A program made the translations under genes and the position numbers. Shown here piece after piece: positions 45,048 through 53,602 of a DNA stretch of 64,000 bases. The stretch comes from Gallibacterium trehalosifermentans (GTDB taxonomy: Bacteria; Pseudomonadota; Gammaproteobacteria; Enterobacterales; Pasteurellaceae), in contig NZ_JBHLWB010000010.1 in assembly GCF_042433055.1 (NCBI RefSeq), positions 1 to 64,000 of the forward strand, in the 5' to 3' direction. The notes under the pieces were generated by a model. That model had not been told where the DNA came from. It worked only from the letters and a program-made list of their open reading frames with translations, and did no database searches. The first letter of the stretch is position 1; each line of letters starts with the position of its first letter.

Positions 45048-45084
45048 TTGTAATTGGCAAGACAAATATACTGGGCAATTACAA
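45048..45084 (+). promoter_or_regulatory. Inverted repeat TTGTAATTG/CAATTACAA in the dcuC leader
   Basis: Perfect 9-bp arms at 45048-45056 and 45076-45084 enclose 19 bases; the right arm ends four bases before the ribosome-binding site AAGGAG. A related CAATTATACA lies at 45011. It could be an operator or a leader hairpin. No regulator is recognised. Confidence 0.45.
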
Positions 45085-45099
45085 CGTAAGGAGTAAAAG

Positions 45100-46458
45100 A
45101 TGAGTTTAATTATTGGTGTATTAACTATTTTATTAGTAGGGTATTGGATTATTAAAGGTATAAATGCAAAAGGTTTATTATTGTGTGCTGGGATTATATT
45201 GCTAATCCTTGCTTCTTTTATTGCGCCACCAGTGAAAGATAGTACAGGCATTTTCTTTGTTGATATAGGCAATTATCTTTATTCACTCTTTGAAAAACGA
45301 GGTGGTGGCTTAGGAATGATTGTCATGGTGTTGATTGGCTTTTCCGTTTATATGAGTCATATTGGTGCAAATGATGTGATTGTCCGTTTGCTATATAAAC
45401 CGTTACAGCGGATTAAATCTCCTTATATTTTGTTAATTGGCGGGTTTTGGGTTGCTTCGTTTATTTCATTTGCGATTCCGTCTGCCACGGCATTAGGCGT
45501 ATTTTTAATGGCAACACTATTCCCAATTTTGACACGTTTAGGTATTTCTGCACCAAGTGCAGCAGCGATTTGTGCGACTACTGCAGTAGTAAATCTATCT
45601 CCGACATCAGTTGATGTGATTTTAGCAGCTGAACAGGCGGGTGATACCTTGAAACATTTTGCTTTCCAAGTGATTTTACCGATGAGTTTATTAGCAATAT
45701 TAGTGATTGGGATTGTGCATTTCTTTTGGCAACGTTATTGCGATGTTAAGGAGGGGCTAGTACAAGTTGGTGGATTAAATGAAGTAGATCCATCGCATAT
45801 TTTAAATAGTAATGCACCAGTTTATTATGCAATTTTGCCATTTTTACCGATTATTGGTCTATTTATTTTTGATGGTAAAGTGTTACCTGAAATTTCTTTG
45901 GGCGGATTATTAATTTTAACATTGATTATTAGTGCATTAATTGAATTAATTCGGACTCGTAGCGTAAGTGAAGTTTTTGCTGGACTAGAAAAATGTTATA
46001 GCGGTATGGCGGAAGCCTTTAGTAGTGTTGTGATGTTGATTATTGCAGCAGGGGTATTTGCTGAAGGATTAAGCAGAATTGGCTTTACGGAAGATTTAAT
46101 TAATGTTGCACAAAATCTTGGCACAGCTGCAACCGTGATGATGCTTGCACTGGTTTTTATTACACTATTAGTTGCGATTGCATCAGGTTCAGGTAATGCG
46201 GCATTTTTTGCTTTTGTTGAGTTAGCGCCACGTCTTGCAGGACAGTTGGGCATTAACCCAGTTTATTTAATTGCACCAATGATGCAGGTATCTAATACTG
46301 GACGAGCTTTATCACCTGTATCTGGTGTGATTGTAGCCGTTTCAGGTAGTGCAAAACTTTCCCCAATGTTATTGGTTAAACGAACTTCAGTACCACTATT
46401 TGCTGGGATTGCAGTGATAATTGTTTATACGCTGGTGTTAATTCCTTTACATATATAA
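45100..46458 (+). CDS. dcuC: DcuC-family anaerobic C4-dicarboxylate transporter
   Basis: A 452-residue membrane protein with about 12 hydrophobic helices. It resembles E. coli DcuC (461 residues), which exports succinate during anaerobic fermentation. Visible segments include GYWIIKGINAKGLLLCAGI at the start, IPSATALGVFLMATLFPIL, TTAVVNLSPTSVDVILAAE and ASGSGNAAFFAFVELAP. A strong AAGGAG precedes the start. It stands alone between an adhesin and comM. Substrate is inferred from family. Confidence 0.85.
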   Translation: MSLIIGVLTILLVGYWIIKGINAKGLLLCAGIILLILASFIAPPVKDSTGIFFVDIGNYLYSLFEKRGGGLGMIVMVLIGFSVYMSHIGANDVIVRLLYKPLQRIKSPYILLIGGFWVASFISFAIPSATALGVFLMATLFPILTRLGISAPSAAAICATTAVVNLSPTSVDVILAAEQAGDTLKHFAFQVILPMSLLAILVIGIVHFFWQRYCDVKEGLVQVGGLNEVDPSHILNSNAPVYYAILPFLPIIGLFIFDGKVLPEISLGGLLILTLIISALIELIRTRSVSEVFAGLEKCYSGMAEAFSSVVMLIIAAGVFAEGLSRIGFTEDLINVAQNLGTAATVMMLALVFITLLVAIASGSGNAAFFAFVELAPRLAGQLGINPVYLIAPMMQVSNTGRALSPVSGVIVAVSGSAKLSPMLLVKRTSVPLFAGIAVIIVYTLVLIPLHI

Positions 46459-46497
46459 TCAGTAAAAGTTGTATGAAAGCCTGAATTGTTAGGCATA

Positions 46498-46532
46498 AAC
46501 CGTGTTAAAAATTATTTTTAGCACGGTTTTTT
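46498..46532. terminator. Terminator between dcuC and comM
   Basis: AACCGTG pairs with CACGGTT and the stem extends through TTAAAAA/TTTTTA; a T run follows on the plus strand and the A-rich arm could serve comM on the minus strand. Confidence 0.82.
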
Positions 46533-46534
46533 AT

Positions 46535-48064
46535 CTATTCCATACCAGAAGTCAAACGCTGTAATAGACGATCCATAGCACGATAACCTAAAGCTTCAGC
46601 TAAATGGGGGCGTTGGATCTGTTGTTCATCAGCCAGATCTGCTATCGTTCGAGAGACTCGCAAAATACGGTGATAAGCTCGCACAGATAACCCTAATTTA
46701 TTTAATGCAGTTTCTAGGAAAATCGCATCATTTTGTTGTAATTTACAATATTTTTCGATCTCTTTGCCTGATAAGTGAGCATTAATTTTTCCTGCTCTAG
46801 CTAATTGTTTTTCCCGAATCTGAATCACAATTTGTCGTAATTTTTCACTATTATTCTCATCTTTTGGCAGTTGTTGTAATGTCCCTTGAGGTAATAAAGG
46901 AACTTCAATCGAGAGATCAAAGCGATCTAAAAATGGACCTGATAATCGATTGAGATAACGCATAATTTGTTGTGGTGATGTGCGGTTATGTGTACCTTGA
47001 TAATGCCCTGTTGGACTAGGATTCATAGCTGCAATTAATTGAAATCTTGCAGGGAAGGTAACTTTTGCTGAGGTACGAGAAATAACGATTTCACCGCTTT
47101 CTAATGGCTCTCGTAAGGCATCAAGTACTTTACGCTCAAATTCAGGTAACTCATCTAAAAAAAGTACCCCATTATGAGCCAATGAAATTTCGCCTGGTTT
47201 TGGTATGGTTCCCCCACCAACTAAAGCTGCTAATGAGGCACTATGATGAGGAGCGCGAAAAGGGCGTTGTTTCCAATGGTGATAATCTAAACGATGTTGT
47301 ACTAAACTATTAATTGCAGCAGTTTCAATCGCTTCTTGTTCATTCATCTCGGGTAATAATGTTGTTAGCCGACTGGCTAGCATCGTTTTTCCTGTACCAG
47401 GAGGACCAAGAAAGAGTAAATTGTGTTGTCCAGCAGCGGCAATCAGTAAAGCGCGTTTAGCGTGTTGCTGACCAATAATATCAGTCATATCAAGTTGTAG
47501 TGGTGATAGTGTATGTTCAGGTGGTACTATAGCTTGAGCGATAGGAAGTGATTGTTGTTGATTCAGAAAACTGACAACATCAAGCAGAGAATTTGCAACA
47601 TATGTTTGAGTATTAGCAACAAGTGTTGCTTCTGCGGCATTTTGTTTAGCAATAATTAATTCTCGTTTAGCTTGTTTTGCCGCTAAAATGGCGGGAATGA
47701 CACCTTGTACACCACGTAAATTACCTGTTAATGCTAGTTCACCGACAAATTCAAATGCTTGTAATTGTTTTGCATCAATTTGTCCTGATGCAGCTAAAAT
47801 GCCTAATGCAATCGGTAAGTCAAAGCGTCCCCCTTCTTTAGGTAGATCTGCTGGGGCAAGGTTGATGGTAATTCGTTGAATAGGATAACGAAAGTTAGCA
47901 TTAATTAATGCACTACGTACACGATCACGAGCTTCTTTTACTGTTGTTTCAGGTAAACCGACTAATGTGAGTCCAGGTGTTCCCTGACTCATATGCACTT
48001 CGATGGTAACTAATGGTGCCTGTACACCAATAGAGGCTCTACTATATACAATGGCTAATGACAT
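46535..48064 (-). CDS. comM: ComM/YifB-family AAA+ ATPase, branch migration in natural transformation
   Basis: A 509-residue Mg-chelatase-like ATPase. The N-terminal Lon-protease-like fold (LVGLPETTVKEARDRVRSAL) is followed by Walker A FLGPPGTGKTMLAS near 216, GVLFLDELPEFER Walker B near 300 and NPSPTGHYQGTHNR near 355. In Haemophilus and Vibrio ComM is a helicase extending heteroduplex during transformation. I chose ATG 48064, matching YifB N-termini (MSLAIV), not the upstream 48076. Its presence fits a naturally competent lineage. Confidence 0.92.
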   Translation of the reverse strand: MSLAIVYSRASIGVQAPLVTIEVHMSQGTPGLTLVGLPETTVKEARDRVRSALINANFRYPIQRITINLAPADLPKEGGRFDLPIALGILAASGQIDAKQLQAFEFVGELALTGNLRGVQGVIPAILAAKQAKRELIIAKQNAAEATLVANTQTYVANSLLDVVSFLNQQQSLPIAQAIVPPEHTLSPLQLDMTDIIGQQHAKRALLIAAAGQHNLLFLGPPGTGKTMLASRLTTLLPEMNEQEAIETAAINSLVQHRLDYHHWKQRPFRAPHHSASLAALVGGGTIPKPGEISLAHNGVLFLDELPEFERKVLDALREPLESGEIVISRTSAKVTFPARFQLIAAMNPSPTGHYQGTHNRTSPQQIMRYLNRLSGPFLDRFDLSIEVPLLPQGTLQQLPKDENNSEKLRQIVIQIREKQLARAGKINAHLSGKEIEKYCKLQQNDAIFLETALNKLGLSVRAYHRILRVSRTIADLADEQQIQRPHLAEALGYRAMDRLLQRLTSGME

Positions 48065-48167
48065 AGTTGTTCTCAATAATGAAATAACGTGCAGTATAAT
48101 TAGTGGGTAATCGATATTGAGGAAGAGAGGCTTTGTTTTGTGATCGAGATCGAGAAGAAAAAATAAA

Positions 48168-48195
48168 CCCGCAATTTGTTGAGGATAATTGCGGG
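48168..48195 (-). terminator. Rho-independent terminator after lipA
   Basis: CCCGCAATT (48168-48176) pairs with AATTGCGGG (48187-48195); on the minus strand it is followed by a T-rich run, shortly after the lipA stop. Confidence 0.87.
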
Positions 48196-48218
48196 AGTAT
48201 TTAATGTGAAAAATAGAA

Positions 48219-49181
48219 TTATTTTACTTCTACGCCTTTAGCTTGTAAGTCTGCATGGTAAGATGAGCGAACAAATGGACCACAAGCAGCATGTTCAAAG
48301 CCCATCTCTTTTGCTTTGTTACGAAACTCATCAAATTCTGCTGGTGGAACATAACGTGCTACTGGTAAATGATGGCGACTTGGTTGTAAGTATTGCCCTA
48401 GAGTCAACATAGTTACACCATTACTACGTAGGTCTTGCATAACTTCGAGGATTTCTTCATTGGTTTCCCCTAATCCTACCATTAAACCTGATTTTGTTGG
48501 GATATTTGGGAACATTTGTTTGAATTCTCTTAATAAACGTAATGACCATTGGTAATCTGCACCAGGACGAACCTCTTTATATAAACGGGGAATATTCTCA
48601 AGGTTATGGTTAAATACATCAGGTGGATTTTGTGCTAGTTTTTCGAGAGCAACTTCAATTCTTCCACGAAAATCTGGTACTAAAATTTCAATTTTAATAT
48701 TTGGATTTAAGGCACGAATTTCTTTTACACATTCGGCAAAGTGTCCTGCACCACCATCTCGTAAATCATCACGGTCAACTGAGGTAATCACCACATAACG
48801 CAAACCCATATCTTTAATAGTTTGTGCTAATTTTTTCGGCTCTTCTGGATCAGGTGGTAAAGGTTTACCATGTGCAACATCACAGAATGGGCAACGGCGG
48901 GTGCAAATTGCACCTAAAATCATAAAAGTTGCAGTGCCGTGATGGAAACATTCTGCTAGGTTTGGGCAAGAGGCTTCTTCACAAACAGAGTTTAATCCAT
49001 TTTTACGCATTGCCTTTTTGATATTTAAGATCTTTTCAGAATTGGCTGGTAATTTAATTTTCATCCATTCTGGTTTTGGTAATAACTCTTGATCAGGATT
49101 AATATTTTTTACGGGGATAATTGATGTTTTGGCAGCATCACGATATTTGACGCCACGTTCCATTTTAAATGGGGTGCCCAT
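48219..49181 (-). CDS. lipA: Lipoyl synthase
   Basis: A 320-residue radical-SAM enzyme inserting two sulfurs into octanoyl groups. Both cluster motifs are present: CEEASCPNLAEC near 66-77 for the auxiliary cluster and CTRRCPFC near 92-99 for the SAM cluster; the C-terminal RSSYHAD supplies the extra Ser ligand. It follows lipB by 11 bp, the E. coli order. Confidence 0.97.
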   Translation of the reverse strand: MGTPFKMERGVKYRDAAKTSIIPVKNINPDQELLPKPEWMKIKLPANSEKILNIKKAMRKNGLNSVCEEASCPNLAECFHHGTATFMILGAICTRRCPFCDVAHGKPLPPDPEEPKKLAQTIKDMGLRYVVITSVDRDDLRDGGAGHFAECVKEIRALNPNIKIEILVPDFRGRIEVALEKLAQNPPDVFNHNLENIPRLYKEVRPGADYQWSLRLLREFKQMFPNIPTKSGLMVGLGETNEEILEVMQDLRSNGVTMLTLGQYLQPSRHHLPVARYVPPAEFDEFRNKAKEMGFEHAACGPFVRSSYHADLQAKGVEVK

Positions 49182-49192
49182 ATTGATATTCC

Positions 49193-49903
49193 TTATTTTG
49201 TATTGGGTAAACCATCAACATAGTGAAGCTGTTGATAGCCAATTAAGCGTGTAAAATGTTCAATAAGCTTTGGTGCAACATCTGCGCAAGTAATTTCAGT
49301 ATCAATAAAATCTTGGAGTTGACACATCTCTAAACCAGCGTAGCCACAAGGATTAATTGTATGGAATGGTGATAAATCCATATGAATGTTGAACGCTAAA
49401 CCGTGGAAAGAACACCCTTTGCGAATACGCAAGCCAAGTGAACAAATTTTCTTTCCATCAATATATACTCCTGGTGCATCAGGTTTTGGATAACCTTGAA
49501 TATTGTAATCCGCCAATGTATTAACAACACTTTGTTCTAAGTGAGTAACCAAATCTCTGACAGAAAGAGGGGCTTCATTACCAGATAATTTATCAATGAA
49601 TTTACGTCTTTTAATATCAATTAAAACGTACATTACTTGTTGTCCTGGTCCGTGATAAGTTACTTGTCCACCACGATCAGATTGTACCACTGGAATTACT
49701 GTTTTAGTGAGAATATGTTCAGCCTTTCCTGCTTGCCCCTGTGTAAAAACAGGTGAGTGTTGCACAAGCCAAATTTCATCTAGTGAGTCAGCCGTACGCT
49801 GGTTAGTAAATTCTTGCATACGGTGCCAAATGGTATCGTAAGGTTGTACACCAAGTTGGCGAATAATAACTTGCTGTTCTAACGGTTTTGTTGCGCTTCC
49901 CAT
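49193..49903 (-). CDS. lipB: Octanoyl-[ACP]:protein N-octanoyltransferase
   Basis: A 236-residue enzyme moving octanoyl from ACP to lipoate-dependent enzymes. Conserved blocks are SDRGGQVTYHGPGQQVMYV near 82-100 and the catalytic Lys and Cys in KKICSLGLRI and the following CGYAGLEMCQL. I chose ATG 49903, preceded by AAAGGTG; a GTG start at 49912 would overlap that site. ybeD lies 14 bp upstream. Confidence 0.95.
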   Translation of the reverse strand: MGSATKPLEQQVIIRQLGVQPYDTIWHRMQEFTNQRTADSLDEIWLVQHSPVFTQGQAGKAEHILTKTVIPVVQSDRGGQVTYHGPGQQVMYVLIDIKRRKFIDKLSGNEAPLSVRDLVTHLEQSVVNTLADYNIQGYPKPDAPGVYIDGKKICSLGLRIRKGCSFHGLAFNIHMDLSPFHTINPCGYAGLEMCQLQDFIDTEITCADVAPKLIEHFTRLIGYQQLHYVDGLPNTK

Positions 49904-49917
49904 AGATAGCACCTTTG

Positions 49918-50190
49918 TTATAACACCATTCTCACAATGTCGATTTCTGCCAATTCTTTATATAACGTTTCGACTTGTTCAATATTTTTTGCGGTAATGG
50001 TGATAGATACTGAATGATATTTTCCATTTCGACTTGGCTTAATTGATGGGCTGTAATCACCAGGCGCGTGTTGTTGTACAACAGCTAGAACACGATCGGT
50101 TAATTCTGGGTGTGCCAAACCAACGACTTTGTATGGAAAGTCGCATGGAAATTTAAGTAAGTCTTTTAATTTCGGTTGTTCTTGTTGCAT
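49918..50190 (-). CDS. ybeD: YbeD family protein (DUF493)
   Basis: A 90-residue small protein with an ACT-like alpha/beta fold. Visible are LLKFPCDFPYKVVGLAHPEL and NGKYHSVSITITAKNIEQVE. Function is unproven; the gene sits between dacA and lipB as in E. coli, which suggests a link to lipoate metabolism. Length equals E. coli YbeD (87). Confidence 0.93.
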   Translation of the reverse strand: MQQEQPKLKDLLKFPCDFPYKVVGLAHPELTDRVLAVVQQHAPGDYSPSIKPSRNGKYHSVSITITAKNIEQVETLYKELAEIDIVRMVL

Positions 50191-50256
50191 AATTTTTCTC
50201 TTTTAAATTAATGGTTTATGCTATATATATCCAAAAATAAAATTGTGAATGGAATT

Positions 50257-50282
50257 TAACCCACCTCATATTAGGTGGGTTA
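50257..50282. terminator. Hairpin between dacA and ybeD
   Basis: TAACCCACCT pairs perfectly with AGGTGGGTTA around a six-base loop, about 40 bp after dacA. The T-tract on the minus strand is weak, so it may only attenuate read-through into ybeD-lipB-lipA. Confidence 0.55.
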
Positions 50283-50323
50283 GTTAATTTTTAAGGATAG
50301 TTATTAGGTTACTGAGTAATGTA

Positions 50324-51508
50324 TTAGCTAAAAATACTTTTTACTGTAAGTACAATCCAGTCCCAAATTTTGCCAACGAAACCAGCTTCTTCAACAGTAT
50401 CCATTACTTGAAGATTTGCTGTTTGGATATCTTTACCGTCAAGTTGATACACGATAGAGCCAACAACTTGTCCTTTTTTCAATGGCGCTTCTAAGAATTT
50501 TTGGTTAAGTTGATAACGAGCTTTAACGGATTGACTCTTACCTTTAGGGATTACTAAGTAAACATCGGAGAGCGTACCTAATTTTACCTTGTTTTCTTTA
50601 CCATAATAGATTGGTTGTTCAGAAACGACTTGATTTGCTGCTAATGGTTTGACATTTTCAAAGTTTGCAAACCCCCATTGGAGTAATTTTTTGCTTTCAA
50701 CTTCACGCCCTTTGAATGAGCTAACACCCATTACCACTGAAATTAGGCGCATATTATTATCAACAGCAGAAGCAACTAAGTTGTAACCAGCTTCATTTGT
50801 ATGACCTGTTTTTAAACCATCTACATTAAGGTTCTTATCCCATAGTAAACCATTGCGATTCGGTTGTTTGATATTATTAAAAGTAAACTCTTTTTCTGAA
50901 TAGATATGGTACTCTTCAGGTAAATCATGAATCAGTCTCGCTCCAATAATCGCCATATCACGAGCAGTTGAGTATTGATTTTCATGATCTAAACCGTGTA
51001 CGGTAGCGAAATACGTATTTTTTAAGCCAAATTGATCAACATATTGGTTCATCATATTGATAAAGTTTGCTTGTGAACCAGCAAGATATTTTGCCATTGC
51101 AACACAAGCATCATTACCAGAAGCAATAATAATTCCTCGGTTTAGATCTGCGACAGAAACCTGTTGATTAACATTTAAGAACATTTTTGATGAGCCAGGA
51201 AAATTTTTTCCCCAAGCCTCTTCATCAATCGTTACTATATCCGTGTTATGGATTCTTCCTTCTTTTAAAGCTTGCCCAATCACGTAACTGGTCATCATTT
51301 TAGTTAATGATGCAGGGTAGTGTCTTTGATCTGGGTTAACGGCGGCTAATACTGTACCTGTGTTATAGTCCATTAAAATATAAGTTTGTGCATTCACTTG
51401 TGGCGGAATGACATTATAAGGACTTTCAGTATAAGCGAGAGAAATGCTAGAAAAACTGAATAAACCTGCTAATACAAGCTTTTTCAGTTTTTTAGAATAT
51501 AATGACAT
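50324..51508 (-). CDS. dacA: D-alanyl-D-alanine carboxypeptidase (PBP5 type)
   Basis: A 394-residue periplasmic enzyme trimming peptidoglycan pentapeptides. It has a signal peptide ending SLAYTESPYN, the SxxK motif in HYPASLTKMMTSYV near 65, SGN in IIASGNDACVAMA near 129, and KTG in DGLKTGHTNEAGYN near 234. A C-terminal beta domain ends in an amphipathic tail (FVGKIWDWIVLTVKSIFS) for membrane association. Located between rlpA and ybeD. Confidence 0.95.
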   Translation of the reverse strand: MSLYSKKLKKLVLAGLFSFSSISLAYTESPYNVIPPQVNAQTYILMDYNTGTVLAAVNPDQRHYPASLTKMMTSYVIGQALKEGRIHNTDIVTIDEEAWGKNFPGSSKMFLNVNQQVSVADLNRGIIIASGNDACVAMAKYLAGSQANFINMMNQYVDQFGLKNTYFATVHGLDHENQYSTARDMAIIGARLIHDLPEEYHIYSEKEFTFNNIKQPNRNGLLWDKNLNVDGLKTGHTNEAGYNLVASAVDNNMRLISVVMGVSSFKGREVESKKLLQWGFANFENVKPLAANQVVSEQPIYYGKENKVKLGTLSDVYLVIPKGKSQSVKARYQLNQKFLEAPLKKGQVVGSIVYQLDGKDIQTANLQVMDTVEEAGFVGKIWDWIVLTVKSIFS

Positions 51509-51617
51509 TTTTTCTTCCTTAAAAATAGTATATAAAATTGTACATAGTTTGTTTTTTTATATTTATAAGTATATCGCGATAAGAAAAAGGTTTTAAGCTT
51601 TTAAATTGAGTTAAATA

Positions 51618-52448
51618 CTAATAGCGATAAGTATAAAGTTGACTATTATCTGAATTTAAACGAGAAAAGACTAGTTTAATGCGATTAACTTTGGCTATAT
51701 CAAATAGAGGACCAAAGTGGATATTAAATTTATCACCATTTTGGATAATTTCTGTTTTGACATCAGCCATGTCTAAGGCAGAAATAAATTTTTCTGCTTT
51801 TTCTCGGCTTTCTATGTTGCTTGCTTTTAATTGGTATTGGCTAGTTGTTGCTTCAGAAGATAGTGTAGTATTATTTTCGATTTTTTGGCGAGCAGCAATT
51901 AAGGCTTTACCACCCTCTCCAGAGAGATTACCTTGATGATCAATAATAACCATATCTAATTTTACATTTACCTTTCCATGAGTTAGCATTCCCAACTCTT
52001 TTGCGGCTGCTTTAGAGAGATCGATAATTCGATTAGAGTGGAATGGTCCTCTATCATTAATTCTTACAACAACTTTTTTGTGATTACGTAAGTTAGTAAC
52101 TAATACATAACTGTTTAGAGGGAGAGTTTTATGTGCCGCAGTAAAAAGCTTTTCATTATAAATTTCTCCACTAGATGTTTTTTGCCCGATAAATTTAGAA
52201 TGATAGAATGTTGCTGTACCTTGTTTGGCATAATTTTTAGCTTCTTTTGAAGTAATAGTGCGATAACGAACCCCTTTTACAGTATAAACTCTACTGGTTG
52301 TTTTTTTCGGGTGGAACTGTAACTTTGGTCCTGCAATACCATACACTTTTTTAGTTTCATTTTTGCTGTTTGTCTTAGCTAATACTCCAGTTGTTTGCAA
52401 TAGGAAAAAAAGTGTAGCTAATACAGTAAAATATTTCTTTAGTTTCAT
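51618..52448 (-). CDS. rlpA: RlpA-like septal-ring lytic transglycosylase, SPOR domain, no lipobox
   Basis: A 276-residue protein with a double-psi beta-barrel domain (GTATFYHSKFIGQKTSSGEI, FTAAHKTLPLNSYVLVTNL, VRINDRGPFHSNRIIDLS with catalytic Asp) near 75-170 and a C-terminal SPOR-like domain (about 200-276). The signal peptide ends QTTGVLA and there is no Cys, so it is not a lipoprotein, unlike E. coli RlpA. It lies between rodA and dacA in the conserved cell-wall cluster. Confidence 0.9.
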   Translation of the reverse strand: MKLKKYFTVLATLFFLLQTTGVLAKTNSKNETKKVYGIAGPKLQFHPKKTTSRVYTVKGVRYRTITSKEAKNYAKQGTATFYHSKFIGQKTSSGEIYNEKLFTAAHKTLPLNSYVLVTNLRNHKKVVVRINDRGPFHSNRIIDLSKAAAKELGMLTHGKVNVKLDMVIIDHQGNLSGEGGKALIAARQKIENNTTLSSEATTSQYQLKASNIESREKAEKFISALDMADVKTEIIQNGDKFNIHFGPLFDIAKVNRIKLVFSRLNSDNSQLYTYRY

Positions 52449-52489
52449 ATTAAATATATTCCTTTATTTTTTATTTGCTCAAATGGAAA

Positions 52490-53602
52490 TTACTTTCCTT
52501 GAGAAAGCATTCGTCGATGAGTATGTATTGACATTATTACCCCAAAACTGGCCATTAATGTTACAAATGATGTTCCACCATAACTGACAAGTGGTAATGG
52601 AACACCAACAACAGGTAATATACCGCTCACCATACCAATATTGACAAAGACGTAAACGAAAAATATCAATGTTAAAGCACCAGTTAAAATACGACCAAAA
52701 GCGTCTTGTGCTTTTGCACCAATAATTAATCCTCGTCCAATAATAAATAAATAAATGGTTAATAAAATGATAATCCCAATGAGTCCATACTCTTCGCTAA
52801 GTACTGCAAAAATAAAATCAGTATGAGGCTCAGGTAAAAATTCTAATTGTGATTGTGTTCCCATCATCCAACCTTTACCAAATACGCCACCAGAACCAAT
52901 AGCAATTTTAGATTGAATGATATGATAACCTGCCCCTAAAGGATCCTTTTCTGGATCAAGCAATGTTAATACCCGTGTTTTTTGGTAATCATGCATTAAA
53001 TAAAACCATAAAATTGGGATAAAACCAACAACACCAATTATTGCTGTGGTAATGAATTTCCAACTCATTCCAGCAAGAAAAACAACAAAGATTCCTGATG
53101 CTGCAACAAGAATGGAGGTACCTAAATCAGGCTGAATAGCAACCAATAAAGTCGGGGCAATAATTAATATCAAAGCAATTACGGTATTAAGTAAACTTGG
53201 TGGTAATTGGCGTTTTCCTAAAAATGTAGCCACCATTAATGGCACAGAAAGCTTAATTAACTCAGATGGTTGGAAGCGAAAAACACCTAAATCTAACCAA
53301 CGTTGTGCGCCTTTACTTGTTGTCCCAATTAAATCTACTAAGATCAGTAAGATAATACCAACAATATATAAGTAAGGTGCTACTTTTTGATAAAAACGTG
53401 GTGGTAATTGTGCAAAAATGAACATCACAACAAAGCCCATAGAAACTTGTATTAAGCGATTATTAAACATTTTTTCACTACCACCTGATGCGCTATATAA
53501 TACGATTAGGCCATAGATAACAATAATAATTAAACCAAGAAGCAGTTTTAAATCAATATGCAATTTCTGCCAAAGAGAAATTATTGTGTGCTTTTTCTTC
53601 AT
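52490..53602 (-). CDS. rodA: Peptidoglycan glycosyltransferase RodA
   Basis: A 370-residue SEDS-family enzyme with about ten membrane helices; it polymerises glycan for cell elongation with PBP2. Family blocks visible are GIILLILVDLIGTTSKGAQR, FRFQPSELIKLSVPLMVA, FAVLSEEYGLIG and VGVPLPLVSYGGTSFVTLMA. It overlaps mrdA by 4 bp, suggesting translational coupling. Confidence 0.95.
   Translation of the reverse strand: MKKKHTIISLWQKLHIDLKLLLGLIIIVIYGLIVLYSASGGSEKMFNNRLIQVSMGFVVMFIFAQLPPRFYQKVAPYLYIVGIILLILVDLIGTTSKGAQRWLDLGVFRFQPSELIKLSVPLMVATFLGKRQLPPSLLNTVIALILIIAPTLLVAIQPDLGTSILVAASGIFVVFLAGMSWKFITTAIIGVVGFIPILWFYLMHDYQKTRVLTLLDPEKDPLGAGYHIIQSKIAIGSGGVFGKGWMMGTQSQLEFLPEPHTDFIFAVLSEEYGLIGIIILLTIYLFIIGRGLIIGAKAQDAFGRILTGALTLIFFVYVFVNIGMVSGILPVVGVPLPLVSYGGTSFVTLMASFGVIMSIHTHRRMLSQGK

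Noticed and set aside
44881..45099. FNR site ahead of dcuC
   Set aside because: Only half-sites such as TTGAT were found; none has the paired TTGAT-N4-ATCAA form.
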